From NCBI GenBank assembly GCA_039029135.1, contig JBCCGT010000003.1, forward strand, positions 248,001 to 312,000: a stretch of 64,000 bases of DNA, given 5' to 3'. The position numbers were made by a program, and so were the translations under genes. The notes under the pieces are model-generated. The model saw only the letters and a list, made by a program, of their open reading frames with translations. It ran no database searches and had not been told where the DNA came from. Positions 52,458 through 61,333 of this stretch are shown piece after piece. This stretch comes from JALZVT01 sp039029135. Its GTDB lineage: Bacteria; Pseudomonadota; Gammaproteobacteria; Pseudomonadales; Azotimanducaceae. Position 1 is the first letter of the stretch. Each line of letters starts with the position of its first letter.

Positions 52458-53095
52458 CGCACCACTTCCTCAGCGGACAGAGTGGTAAGGCTCGATGCCC
52501 AGCCGTCATTGGCAGCCAGCTCTGTGAGATCCCAACCGATCACTGGAGAGACTAGGCGAAACTCAATGGACATCGACTCCACTGGCGCTCTGGCAAGCAC
52601 TGTTCCGTTGGGTGTGAACTCCCGAATGGATGGTCGAACTTCGACGTTGTCGAACTGACCGACACCATCATCCACGACGTCTTCGACAACCATCACAGTC
52701 TGGTTGCCCACCCTCAGTCGCAGACCAGACGGAATCGATGCACCGCCGGTACCTGCATGTGACAGATCGATAACCTCTCCACGAATGCCGCCAGCTCCGG
52801 TTGTATCCGATGCGACAAGGCTGCCAGATACGCCATTCACAGCCGGAAGCTCGTAGCTGCGATCGTAGGCCCTAAAAGTGTGCCGCTGACCTACCTTCAT
52901 CGCCCACGCCACGAGCCTGGTTCGCTGATCATCAAACAGGTTGGTGAAGTCGATATCGATTCCCCACCGATCGCCAGGCAGGACCCTGATCTGTTCAGCA
53001 CCCGACAGTGGCGATCGAGAGATCTGCACGGAATCGATGTAGCGCCAGCTCACGGCCGAAGGCGGGATGTCCGCCGGCATATCAAATACAGCCAT
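52454..53095 (-). CDS. Distal tail protein (putative)
   Basis: A 213-residue protein lying between the tape measure and hub genes. It has IDSVQISRSPLSGAEQIR and RWGIDIDFTNLFDDQRTRL, followed by RHTFRAYDRSYELPAVNG, which resembles the start of distal tail/minor tail proteins where a short strand-rich N-domain binds the tube. The place in the operon is that of the distal tail protein. No catalytic motif is visible. Its stop overlaps the next start by four bases. Confidence 0.58.
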   Translation of the reverse strand: MAVFDMPADIPPSAVSWRYIDSVQISRSPLSGAEQIRVLPGDRWGIDIDFTNLFDDQRTRLVAWAMKVGQRHTFRAYDRSYELPAVNGVSGSLVASDTTGAGGIRGEVIDLSHAGTGGASIPSGLRLRVGNQTVMVVEDVVDDGVGQFDNVEVRPSIREFTPNGTVLARAPVESMSIEFRLVSPVIGWDLTELAANDGWASSLTTLSAEEVVR

Positions 53096-53098
53096 GCG

Positions 53099-54775
53099 CT
53101 AGGTCCTCCGCCGCAGATCTTGCATACGGGCGATGCTGCGACGCTCAGACGCGGCAATCTTTTGGTCTATCAACGGGATGATTGAACGGTCCGCGCCACG
53201 GAAATCGTTGACGAAGGTGATACCGCTATCAGATCCGCGCCCTCTACTTAATTCGACTTGCGCCTGCTGCGTCGTCGTGCGGACGGCGATCTCCCCCCTC
53301 TCGGAAGGGCTTACGCGAAGAGCCAGTAGGCTGGAGTCAGCACCCGACCCAAACGAGAATGTGCCACCTGTTTGCGCGCCGAAGAGGCCACCCAGGAACC
53401 CAAAGAAACCTCCGCCACCGCCACCGCCACCCGCTCCGCCGCTGATACCGCCCGCGATCAGGTCCGCGAGATTAGAAATGAGATTGTTTCTGACGGAGTC
53501 GAGCAGCGTAGATACCAAACCGCTAGCCCCGCTCTCCGCTCCTGATCGGATAGCTGACTCGATAGTGAACGCCAAGTCTGATTGCAAAGCGTCGCGTTGT
53601 CCCTGCTCGCTCAGTACGCCGCGCAAGATCTCATCAATGCCAGGGAACTGCTGACGTAGGAACTCTTCGTCGATGCCAGGCGGAACAGGGTCTACCGAAC
53701 CGCCGAACGTTGGATCTGGAACTGACGCTGTCACGCTCTCTACGGCTGCGGATGCGTCGTTGGCGACGCCAATAATCTCGCCCAGTTTGAACTTGAACTG
53801 TTCAACCCCCGCCGCGCCATCGACCAGGGCAGCGTTCCCCAGCTTTACGAAGGAAGCCTCCAATAGTTCAAGCTCTCCAACGGCCGAGCGCAGCGAACCA
53901 GCACCAGGCAGGTTGGCGAAATCTAGAAAGCTGGCGATTGCCGAACCACCGCGACCCAGCAGATCCAACAACGCAGCGATCGCACCACGAATAACACCAA
54001 TCATCGTGTTCCAGGCTATCCCAGCGGCGTTCGCCGATAGGGGAACTGCACCTCCGAGAAAGTTGGACAGTCCTTCAAGTGCTGGCGCGGCTGCCACCGC
54101 GATCGTCTGAGTTATCGCCGAAAGCGATCGCTGCGTCCTGTTGAACGAGTCATTCGCCGCAGCGGCACCTTTCGCTGCGGATTCCGTGAGCGTGAGACCT
54201 AGCTGATCAGCCTCTTCACGCAGTGCCCGGAACCCCTCTGCGCCCTCTGTTGCAAGCTGGAGCACATCAACGCCACCTCGGCCGAAGATATCGCGCGCAA
54301 TGTTGATCCGTTGAGACTGGCTATCAAGGGCGGCAAGTTGTTGGATAATCGCTTCGAACTGATCCTCAGGCCGTAGACGTGCAAATCGAGCGATGTTGAT
54401 TCCTAGCGCTGCAAATGCTTCAGCCTGGGCCTTGGTGCCTCGTTCGGCTTCGACCAGATTGTCTTGCATGAATTCGACAGCTTTGCCTATGTTCTCGAAC
54501 TCAACTCCAGACTGCTCTGCGGCGAATCGAGTTTGCGATAGAAACTCTGTGGAGATTCCTAGGCGACGGTTAACTTTTTCGACACGATCGGCGAAATCCA
54601 GCGCCTCGCGTCCAGCGCGAACGAAAAGTCCTGCGGATAAGACACCAGCCAATCCGCGACCAGCGCCGGTCACAGAATTGATGCGCGACAACAAGCCACC
54701 AAACTGCCTATCAACAGCCTGGAACGCTTGCTGGGAGCGGTTGCGCCCTTCTATGTCGATGCGTGTCTTAACCAA
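53099..54775 (-). CDS. Tail tape measure protein
   Basis: A 558-residue protein. Residues 1-220 are helical (FADRVEKVNRRLGISTEFLS, FENIGKAVEFMQDN), 230-330 hold hydrophobic helices (AGIAWNTMIGVIRGAIAALLDLLG), and the end is glycine-rich then SERGEIAVRTTTQQAQVELS. This is the usual tape-measure layout. By the common rule of about 0.15 nm per residue the tail would be near 85 nm. The only usable start is TTG at 54775, since a stop sits just upstream; it overlaps the end of the frameshifted chaperone by eight bases. Confidence 0.85.
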   Translation of the reverse strand: MVKTRIDIEGRNRSQQAFQAVDRQFGGLLSRINSVTGAGRGLAGVLSAGLFVRAGREALDFADRVEKVNRRLGISTEFLSQTRFAAEQSGVEFENIGKAVEFMQDNLVEAERGTKAQAEAFAALGINIARFARLRPEDQFEAIIQQLAALDSQSQRINIARDIFGRGGVDVLQLATEGAEGFRALREEADQLGLTLTESAAKGAAAANDSFNRTQRSLSAITQTIAVAAAPALEGLSNFLGGAVPLSANAAGIAWNTMIGVIRGAIAALLDLLGRGGSAIASFLDFANLPGAGSLRSAVGELELLEASFVKLGNAALVDGAAGVEQFKFKLGEIIGVANDASAAVESVTASVPDPTFGGSVDPVPPGIDEEFLRQQFPGIDEILRGVLSEQGQRDALQSDLAFTIESAIRSGAESGASGLVSTLLDSVRNNLISNLADLIAGGISGGAGGGGGGGGFFGFLGGLFGAQTGGTFSFGSGADSSLLALRVSPSERGEIAVRTTTQQAQVELSRGRGSDSGITFVNDFRGADRSIIPLIDQKIAASERRSIARMQDLRRRT

Positions 54776-55381
54776 CTAACTCTTTCGCTCTTTGCTCATT
54801 CGCGACTTCAACCATCGCGACCACCATGTTGATCTCAAGAATCGACCAACCCCAAACTTCGGACGGGCGCGCACCGGTCTCCAGAACAACAGTCGCGACC
54901 TTCCTGGCAATGGGGTCGGCCTTTATCCATTTTTTGTTTCTTCAACTCCTTCTATCGCATCTAATGCGCTCTCGTCTGACCCCATTGCCTTCGCAAGCAA
55001 GCCCGTATGCATCACCACACGCCGAACATCAGCCCAGTTGAAAGAGTTGCTTACCGACTGGCGATCGAGATCGGAGAACATGCGGCTACCGTCCGCGTTG
55101 CGGATGCACCTTAGAAATATCTCCCGCACCGCACCCGGCACATCGGGGGTCCAACCCTCCACGGCTGTTTGTTTCCCTTTCGCATCCGTGTTCAGCGTTG
55201 GCGTGAAGAACGCAACTACGGCGGAGGCTTCGACGGCTGATAGGTTGCCGTACCAATAGAAGTCCACTTTCTGCATCTCGCCGCCAACCTTCATCTCAAT
55301 GCTGTCGCTTTCCAGCTCCGCACCGCCTTTGCCTGGCTCGCGGCTGTTCGCGACCATGGCTTCGGCCAATGACATGCCCAT
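54768..55381 (-). CDS. Tail assembly chaperone G and -1 frameshift product GT
   Basis: The zero frame (55381-54923) encodes 152 residues beginning MGMSLAEAMVANSREPGKGG, with AGGAG eight bases before the ATG. Near its end the sequence A AAA AAT allows a -1 slip, after which the frame stays open for 53 more residues (WIKADPIARKVATVVLE ... NEQRAKELVG) and stops at 54768. The result is a 204-residue fusion. Long-tailed phages make such G and GT proteins in a fixed ratio to chaperone the tape measure. The gene lies between tube and tape measure, as expected. Confidence 0.82.
54929..54935 (-). other. Slippery heptamer for programmed -1 frameshift
   Basis: Read on the minus strand, six A residues are followed by T, so A AAA AAT sits in frame at codons 149-151 of the chaperone. 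A -1 slip re-reads AAA AAA TGG. The zero-frame stop TAA is only two codons downstream. This is the expected X XXY YYZ form. Confidence 0.75.
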
Positions 55382-55406
55382 CTGTTTTGCTCCTGCGCTA
55401 TCTAAA

Positions 55407-55796
55407 TCAGGCCACGAGACCCTTGCTCAACGCGCCCGCCCCTGCCCATTGCCACACCGCGAGCACGACGTTTTCGACTTCGCTGGTCGTGACCTGCTGA
55501 GTCAGAACCGCGTCGATCGCCCACTGGGGTAGACCGCTGACTATCCCGCCTGGATAGAGCTGTAGGCCCACTGTCGCACCGACAACCAACGCGTTCTGTG
55601 CCACGAGATCGGTTGGGTCGAGAGCGGCTGTGATCGTGCCTTCGTACTCCACAGCCTGGGCCTTGTATCGAACCGGCTGCCCTTGGGCTCGATGAGCTAT
55701 TCGGCCGGCCGATTCAGTGATCGCCCAGCCGCGAGTTTCTGCGATGGCAGTGGTGCCAAAGCGGATCACCCCATCGTCGCCACACATAAAGGTCAT
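55407..55796 (-). CDS. Phage tail tube protein
   Basis: A 129-residue beta-rich protein: GVIRFGTTAIAETRGWAITES, VRYKAQAVEYEGTITAALD and VGLQLYPGG. This strand order is that of short major tail proteins. It is encoded between the tail terminator and the G/GT chaperone, the conserved place of the tube gene. It should polymerise into the tail tube. It was identified mainly from context and fold-like pattern. Confidence 0.68.
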   Translation of the reverse strand: MTFMCGDDGVIRFGTTAIAETRGWAITESAGRIAHRAQGQPVRYKAQAVEYEGTITAALDPTDLVAQNALVVGATVGLQLYPGGIVSGLPQWAIDAVLTQQVTTSEVENVVLAVWQWAGAGALSKGLVA

Positions 55797-55807
55797 CTTG
55801 AACCCCC

Positions 55808-56269
55808 TTAAGTCTTAGGTGCCGAAGGATTCCCCGGCGTTGTTGTGTAAGTGACCAGGAACCGCAACGAGGTGATCCCATAGTCCTGTTCGTTGTCGCC
55901 CTGTATCGCGTCAGTTTCGGTTTGATCCAGGTCGATCTTGCTTACCAGCCCAGCGAATGCTGATCGAACCAGTGCGATCTCTACGCCTTCGGCGAGAGAA
56001 TCAAGCTCATCTTCGATCGCTACATCGTCCGCTTGGCGTGCAGCGACAACTACAGCCAAGGTCAGTTCGCGTTTGATTGACCTGCTGGCCGCCTGCCCTG
56101 AGCTGACCGCCGACTCTGGATCTGCCATGGTCGAAACATCGACGGCCGGCAGCTTCCCACGCGCCACTTGACGAAGGTTTCCGTCATCAACCACGTTCAC
56201 TTCAGTTCCGGAGAAGTGATCGGCCAGTAGCTTTCTTGCTCTCACGCGGATTGCAGTTCGCTTATGCAC
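55808..56269 (-). CDS. Tail terminator-like protein
   Basis: A 153-residue protein beginning HKRTAIRVRARKLLADHF, then alternating strands (RELTLAVVVAARQ) and a helix (IEDELDSLAEGVEIALVR), ending FLVTYTTTPGN. Size, alpha/beta pattern and place (after head-tail joining, before tube) fit tail terminator or completion proteins. The start is GTG at 56269, sharing one base with the previous stop (TAGTG). Confidence 0.62.
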   Translation of the reverse strand: MHKRTAIRVRARKLLADHFSGTEVNVVDDGNLRQVARGKLPAVDVSTMADPESAVSSGQAASRSIKRELTLAVVVAARQADDVAIEDELDSLAEGVEIALVRSAFAGLVSKIDLDQTETDAIQGDNEQDYGITSLRFLVTYTTTPGNPSAPKT

Positions 56270-56634
56270 TACTGCGCGCCTCTCTCTCCAAGCTCGATCT
56301 CGGCAATGCCGGAGCCGTCGTGGCGAACAGCTCGCGCGATGTAGACCACGCGAGCACCCCGCAAATACAGTTGGACCGAGTCACCAACGCCGCCATTGGC
56401 TTTGGGATTGATCAAAACTTCCGCTCTCTCGCCAATGTCGATTACCTGGTGCGAAGGAACGACCAGCGTTGGACTGTCGCTCTCCAGTCGGAAACCGCGA
56501 TTGCCGACATTGAACTCCACGTCATCGAGCTGCGGATTTAGCGAAAACAGCCCATACATCTCACGGCCGTTTACGCGACACAGCTCGCCCAACGCTTCGA
56601 ACATCCCTTCAATGTCGGCTGGGGAGAGCAGCAT
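56269..56634 (-). CDS. Head-tail joining protein (putative, gpFII-like)
   Basis: A 121-residue protein. It starts MLLSPADIEGMFEALGEL and ends VVYIARAVRHDGSGIAEIELG, with a beta-rich middle (VEFNVGNRGFRLESDSPTLVV). Small beta-barrel head-tail joiners of lambda type have this size and final strand pattern, and its place between the capsid and tail terminator genes agrees. Direct sequence similarity is weak. Confidence 0.55.
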   Translation of the reverse strand: MLLSPADIEGMFEALGELCRVNGREMYGLFSLNPQLDDVEFNVGNRGFRLESDSPTLVVPSHQVIDIGERAEVLINPKANGGVGDSVQLYLRGARVVYIARAVRHDGSGIAEIELGERGAQ

Positions 56635-56640
56635 AAAGCG

Positions 56641-57039
56641 CTACTTGCCCTTGGCCGCGCCGCCCGACTTCGCGCCACCTTTGCCGGCAGGATCACCTCC
56701 CTTTTCGGGAGTCTCATCTGGCGTTTCAGCGCCAGATAGAGCCGCGCCACCACGACGATTCGCGCCACCAGGCGTGTCCGCGGCGCTTTGGATGCCCGTA
56801 TCGCCGTCAACCGCGTTGTTGACCGGGTTGAGAGCCGCGAAACGTTCGCCCGCTTCATCTTCGCTCAGCTCACCTTCCGCCATCTGGTTGGCTCGCCAGA
56901 ATCCGCGGAACTCAGCCTCTTTGAGGCTGAGTACCTCGCCGACTTTGCGCGCCTTACCGCCACACATCACCGGCCGAATCACCGTGCAGGTGATCATCTT
57001 CTCCCCCTTTTCCTGGGGTACGCCTGCTGTCTGTTCCAT
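56641..57039 (-). CDS. Phage head-region protein of unknown function
   Basis: A 132-residue protein. Residues 10-75 are folded-looking (MITCTVIRPVMCGGKARKVGE, LKEAEFRGFWRANQMAEG), similar in layout to small DUF-type proteins found after the capsid gene. The rest is a low-complexity tail rich in Gly, Ala and Lys. The ATG at 57039 has GGAG eight bases upstream; GTG at 57048 is a weaker start. It may help capsid or neck assembly. No family recognised. Confidence 0.55.
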   Translation of the reverse strand: MEQTAGVPQEKGEKMITCTVIRPVMCGGKARKVGEVLSLKEAEFRGFWRANQMAEGELSEDEAGERFAALNPVNNAVDGDTGIQSAADTPGGANRRGGAALSGAETPDETPEKGGDPAGKGGAKSGGAAKGK

Positions 57040-57124
57040 CTCATTCACTCCAAAAAATCTCTGTTTGCGCCGCGCGTCGAATACGCGTAGCGCCAGTTAC
57101 CGCTACCAGTGAACTAGCCTGACC

Positions 57125-59206
57125 CTAGCCGTTGGTTGCGAAGCTCTCGCCGTGGCGAAGAGTCACGTCAGCGTCCCGGAACAGGCGGATTACCAGCCCG
57201 CCGGAAGCCGCCAGCGTGGCCTGGTCAGGCACCAGATCCAGTTCACCCCACTGGCCGACCATCACATCGGGCCAGTAACCCAGGATGATTCGGTTTGCGG
57301 AGAGCTGGTTGCTCTGCATCTGCGGGAACAGCAGGGGATCGTCGAAGTTCTCTAGCAGGAATCGACCGCTGCCAGGGTCTTTCTGCTGGTTCATCAGGTT
57401 GGCGGCGGTAGTGTGGCCGAATACCCAGCCCATACCCTGTTGCCGCATCGCGTTAGAAACAGCGATGGACTGCCAGAAGCCGCGCGTTACCTCCGCCCAG
57501 GTGGGATCGCCGGCAGTGGCGAGCGTTACCAGGTTTACCCCGTTGGAGTTGACGACACCCGTGGGCTCTTCGCCAACACCGCTTCCTTCGAAGACGGCAC
57601 GGTCCAGCGCTTCGGCTTCGCCTTCCATCAGGTCTTGCTCGATCAAAGCCTCAACCGCCGGCAGACCTTGCTGGAGCATACGGCGGGTTACCGCAGCGCC
57701 ACCGGCCAACGTCTTCGGCTGAAGCGACACCGCGCCCCAGTTGAGATCAGTGAGCGGTGCGTTGCCGCCCTCGGCAATCCAGGAGAATCCGCCAACGCCC
57801 GTCTTCTTCGGAATGGACTGGTTCTGGATGAGCCCGGGAAGCATCGTCACACCGAGTTGCATTGCGATCGAGAACGGCCGCAGCGCGTCGATGTAAAGAT
57901 CGTCTCGATGCTCAACCCCAACGAGCGAAGCACCAGGACCAGCCGTGTCGATGTCACGAGCGAGAATGCGTTCCAGGAGCTGCATCGCAGCGCGGCCGTT
58001 GCCCATCTGATCACGCATGCGACCAAATCGGCGATCGACCGATCGCTGTGCCCAAGCGGCTTGCACTTCGCGCGGCACCAACAAGCCCCTGGCGGGGTTG
58101 TCTCGCCGCTCGGAAAGCGCATCAGAGACCTTGAACTCAAACGGCGCTTCGTCGCGATTCTTGGTGATCATTCCTTCAAGGGCGCGGGTGATCGAATACT
58201 CGCGGATCTCATCGCGTGATAGGCCGATGTCATCGCCTTCGTTGCCGGTACCGGGGCCAATCGCTGTCCTTGCGCCGTCGCCGCGACCCTCGCCTGCCGC
58301 GCGTTGGTTGTCGCGGACCGTTGCCCCTCGCTGCTGCTTCTTTTCGTCTTCGAGCTTTCGTTGTTCCTCGCGAAACTCCGGCAAGACCCGCTCGATGAAC
58401 TCATCGTACGGCGTGCCCTCTTGCACGTGCTTGATGGCCAGCTCTTCGCAGTCATAGGAACTGCCCAACGCCATGATCCGTCGTACACGCTCCTGCTCTT
58501 CCTTCCGGGCCGCTTCGGCCGCCTCGCGCTGCAATTCGCGCTTCTGCTCCGGAGACAGCTCCGTCACTTCTTCACCTTCCATTACGGTTTTACCCCTTGC
58601 TTTAGGTTTCGGTTTTTCTCCAGATGGAGCACCGGCGACCGAGCGCCCCACCCCTACGGAGTCGTCAGCGGGTACGCTGACCAGAGAACCTTCCAAAGGC
58701 TCCCAGTCATCACACCTCAGCGTTTCTTTGTTCGTATCTACGTCAACTTCTTCCAACACGAGATGGTGGATCTCGTAGCCAACGGAGACCTTGGTCCTTA
58801 TGCCATCCAGAATGTCGCGGAATATTTCACCGGCGCGATCCGAACTAGACAGCTTTACGAGTGCTCTTAAGACTCGATCGTTGCCGATCCAGGCTTTCTG
58901 GATCACTCCAATGTGATAGTCAGCATTGCGATAGTTGTGATTCAGAAGGAATGGAGCGCCGTTCGTGATCCGCTCCATTCGGATCGAGCCTGGCGAGTGG
59001 TCCAGGATCTCAATCCCCCACCAACGCTCGTAGGGTTCTTCAGAAGACAGAGCGATCTCAAAAGTTCGCTCTTCCTCGTTTACCGCGTCGTCGCGAGTGG
59101 AAATGTCGAACGTGCGTGCAGCGCGGCCGTTGTCCTGACTCCGGATGTCCGCAAGAATTTCGCGAGCGCGCTCACTCTTCGTTGGCGTATTCGTCTTCGT
59201 CGTCAT
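57125..59206 (-). CDS. HK97-type prohead protease fused to major capsid protein
   Basis: A 693-residue fusion. Residues 35-205 are a prohead protease with LLNHN (catalytic His), KVSVGYEIHH (Ser) and EPLEGSLVSVPAD (acid). Residues 225-330 are a charged coiled-coil delta-like scaffold (SPEQKRELQREAAEAARKE, FREEQRKLEDEKKQQRG). Residues 370-693 are an HK97-fold capsid (DALRPFSIAMQLGVTMLPG, FSWIAEGGNAPL, QLSANRIILGYWPDVMVG). An in-frame ATG at 58582 with AAGGGG upstream could start a protease-free form. The ATG at 59206 overlaps the portal gene end by 35 bases. Confidence 0.85.
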   Translation of the reverse strand: MTTKTNTPTKSERAREILADIRSQDNGRAARTFDISTRDDAVNEEERTFEIALSSEEPYERWWGIEILDHSPGSIRMERITNGAPFLLNHNYRNADYHIGVIQKAWIGNDRVLRALVKLSSSDRAGEIFRDILDGIRTKVSVGYEIHHLVLEEVDVDTNKETLRCDDWEPLEGSLVSVPADDSVGVGRSVAGAPSGEKPKPKARGKTVMEGEEVTELSPEQKRELQREAAEAARKEEQERVRRIMALGSSYDCEELAIKHVQEGTPYDEFIERVLPEFREEQRKLEDEKKQQRGATVRDNQRAAGEGRGDGARTAIGPGTGNEGDDIGLSRDEIREYSITRALEGMITKNRDEAPFEFKVSDALSERRDNPARGLLVPREVQAAWAQRSVDRRFGRMRDQMGNGRAAMQLLERILARDIDTAGPGASLVGVEHRDDLYIDALRPFSIAMQLGVTMLPGLIQNQSIPKKTGVGGFSWIAEGGNAPLTDLNWGAVSLQPKTLAGGAAVTRRMLQQGLPAVEALIEQDLMEGEAEALDRAVFEGSGVGEEPTGVVNSNGVNLVTLATAGDPTWAEVTRGFWQSIAVSNAMRQQGMGWVFGHTTAANLMNQQKDPGSGRFLLENFDDPLLFPQMQSNQLSANRIILGYWPDVMVGQWGELDLVPDQATLAASGGLVIRLFRDADVTLRHGESFATNG

Positions 59207-60767
59207 CTTCGGTTGGCTCACTTCCTGGTTCGTTGGTTGGTTCCGGATCGTCTTCCGGTACTGCACTTGATTGAGCCGACAGATCTGGTACGGCCATGGA
59301 TAGACCAAACTCTGCCAACAGCTCTTCCCACTCCGCAGCTTCCTGCGCTACCTCAAAGGGGTCTCTGCCGCGCGCCCTAATCAGTTCCGGCACGCTCGTC
59401 TCTCGCATTGCCACGCGTCGTTGGTTCGCACTCCACTCTTTGTCGGGCTCCACGGATGGCCATCTGCGACCTTGGAACTCGACATCCCTCAGCAATTCGA
59501 AGTCGGCGGGTCCCAACAGTTGATCGTTAGGTCCTGGGATTCCTGTTGAAGCCAATGCTTCACCCAAGGCGATCTCAAAGTGTGGGACCTCCATTTCTCG
59601 TGCCCACCATTCCTGGAGTCCGCACCACATCTCGCGTTCATCCAGAATTCCAAGCTTGCCGGCGCTGAAATTGATCGATTCGTAGTCCTGCGCGAGAAAG
59701 AAGTACGCGATACCCCACCCGCTAGCCACGGCGCGCAGATTCCACTTTTCGATCGCGGCCCAATCGCGTGGCCAATCGCTTTTGATCTGGTGAAGTTCGA
59801 AACCCGTAGGGACCTGCTGGAACTCGTTGGCGCGGCCAATCAGGACTTCATTGTCGTCGCGATCAACCTGGTCACCGATGAAGCCATCAGCGCCTTGCTG
59901 CTCATAAAATCCACCCTGCTCCGCAGCACTCTTAGCCTTTGTGATCGCGGCATCTTCCAGACCAGCCAGCATCTTGGCGCGCAGCAAAGCAACCGTGACC
60001 CAGGGAAGTCCTCGTCGCTGATCCTCGCCAAGATCTCGTGCGTAGATATGTGTGATCCTCTCGGCCGGTACCCGGCGCAAGCGCGTACCACCCGCCAGCC
60101 GCACATCACCTTCCTTATCGCGGAAGTAGTACGCGGTCGGACGCATATGTTGGTCGTAGCCGATGCCCATAGACACATACACATCCACCCGAGATCTCGC
60201 GGGAATAGCGCCCTGGTTCAGCTCAACGGGGCACCGCTCGGGCTCGATAATCTGGACCCGGAACCCGTATGGGCCATCATCGAAAACATGCTCTATGAAC
60301 AGATCGCCATCTCGAACGCACCGCTGCAGTGCTGCGCGCTTAATCTCTGGCAGCCACAACTGCTCGCGGAAGTGGCACGCTTCCTTACGGGAATACTGCT
60401 TCGTCCACCACTTGGTGATCGCTTTCCGAAGCGGGCCGTCTGGCACTTCACGAGTGCGCTCTACGTCATCAGATATAGAAACGCGGTCCGTCATGTACAG
60501 CGGCCGCAGAATCGAGCCTTTTGGCCCAAGCACGTTGTCCAGCACGCGGCGCTCAAAGCCTCTAACCCATGAATCGCTGTGCGACTGTTGACGAGACCTA
60601 GCGACAAGAGGTTTCCAAAAACGACGGACCAGCTTGTTTGGATCTACCGGGCTACTCGCCCAGCCATACGCTTGATCGTGTTCAAGTCCAGCGGCAATGG
60701 AAGATCCGAAGGCATCTACAGCCAGCGAACCGCCCATGTCGTAACCGCGACGCGCTCGCTTGCTCAT
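59172..60767 (-). CDS. Phage portal protein (lambda family)
   Basis: A 531-residue portal protein. It has YGWASSPVDPNKLVRRFWKP near 35, SRQQSHSDSWVRGFERRVLDN, the conserved RDGDLFIEHVFDDGPYGF near 160, and TAYYFRDKEGD, all of the lambda gpB type. The last 60 residues are acidic and disordered. It forms the dodecameric DNA channel and docks the terminase. The ATG overlaps the preceding stop in ATGA. Confidence 0.92.
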   Translation of the reverse strand: MSKRARRGYDMGGSLAVDAFGSSIAAGLEHDQAYGWASSPVDPNKLVRRFWKPLVARSRQQSHSDSWVRGFERRVLDNVLGPKGSILRPLYMTDRVSISDDVERTREVPDGPLRKAITKWWTKQYSRKEACHFREQLWLPEIKRAALQRCVRDGDLFIEHVFDDGPYGFRVQIIEPERCPVELNQGAIPARSRVDVYVSMGIGYDQHMRPTAYYFRDKEGDVRLAGGTRLRRVPAERITHIYARDLGEDQRRGLPWVTVALLRAKMLAGLEDAAITKAKSAAEQGGFYEQQGADGFIGDQVDRDDNEVLIGRANEFQQVPTGFELHQIKSDWPRDWAAIEKWNLRAVASGWGIAYFFLAQDYESINFSAGKLGILDEREMWCGLQEWWAREMEVPHFEIALGEALASTGIPGPNDQLLGPADFELLRDVEFQGRRWPSVEPDKEWSANQRRVAMRETSVPELIRARGRDPFEVAQEAAEWEELLAEFGLSMAVPDLSAQSSAVPEDDPEPTNEPGSEPTEDDDEDEYANEE

Positions 60768-61333
60768 CGACCTAACACCCTGATCTTGCCGCCTGGCGGA
60801 AGACCTTGAGCCTGCCGCGCCCTGCGGCGCTCCTGGTTCACTTCCTGTCGATAGCGATCACGCAAACCAAGCAGCTCTTCCCAACTGAAGCGGCTTAGAG
60901 ATGTTCCGTTTAGGCTAGTTGATTGCTGATCTTTCGTTGCACGCCCTTCAATCATTGCTTCGATAGCGCGCAACACTCGCTCCGCGTGGCTCAACGAGTC
61001 GTTTACAGATAGACCGTCTGTGAAATCTCTATCGATCTCTATGGTCCCGTCGCGCGGCGTGACGCGCTCACCATCCTGCGTTGATAGGCGAATCGCCCAC
61101 GCAAAAAGGCGTGCTTCCAAAAGCGACGTTTCTTCACTAGTCAAAGACCAAGAGTAGCGCCCGCCGCCATCATTCCGACCGGTGTAACTCTCAACCTGGT
61201 TAGGACCAGCCAGCACAAGTTCAGCGGACCAGTTTTCCGATGAGTAGCGGCGGTCAAAGATCACGAAAAAGCTGAGCGAGTCGCCCTGCCTGTGATTGGA
61301 CGGCACTCCTTCTATTTGGTCTATCTCTGCCAC
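60764..61333 (-). CDS. gpW-like head-tail protein with N-terminal extension
   Basis: A 189-residue protein between the large terminase and portal genes, the place of gpW in lambda. The last 60 residues (SLSRFSWEELLGLRDRYRQEVNQE) match the short helical gpW pattern. The first 120 residues are a beta-rich domain (LSFFVIFDRRYSSENWSAELVL, GRYSWSLTSEETSLLEARLF) similar to phage proteins that stand alone elsewhere, so this looks like a fusion. The start is GTG at 61333, with AAGGAA nine bases upstream. Confidence 0.65.
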   Translation of the reverse strand: MAEIDQIEGVPSNHRQGDSLSFFVIFDRRYSSENWSAELVLAGPNQVESYTGRNDGGGRYSWSLTSEETSLLEARLFAWAIRLSTQDGERVTPRDGTIEIDRDFTDGLSVNDSLSHAERVLRAIEAMIEGRATKDQQSTSLNGTSLSRFSWEELLGLRDRYRQEVNQERRRARQAQGLPPGGKIRVLGR

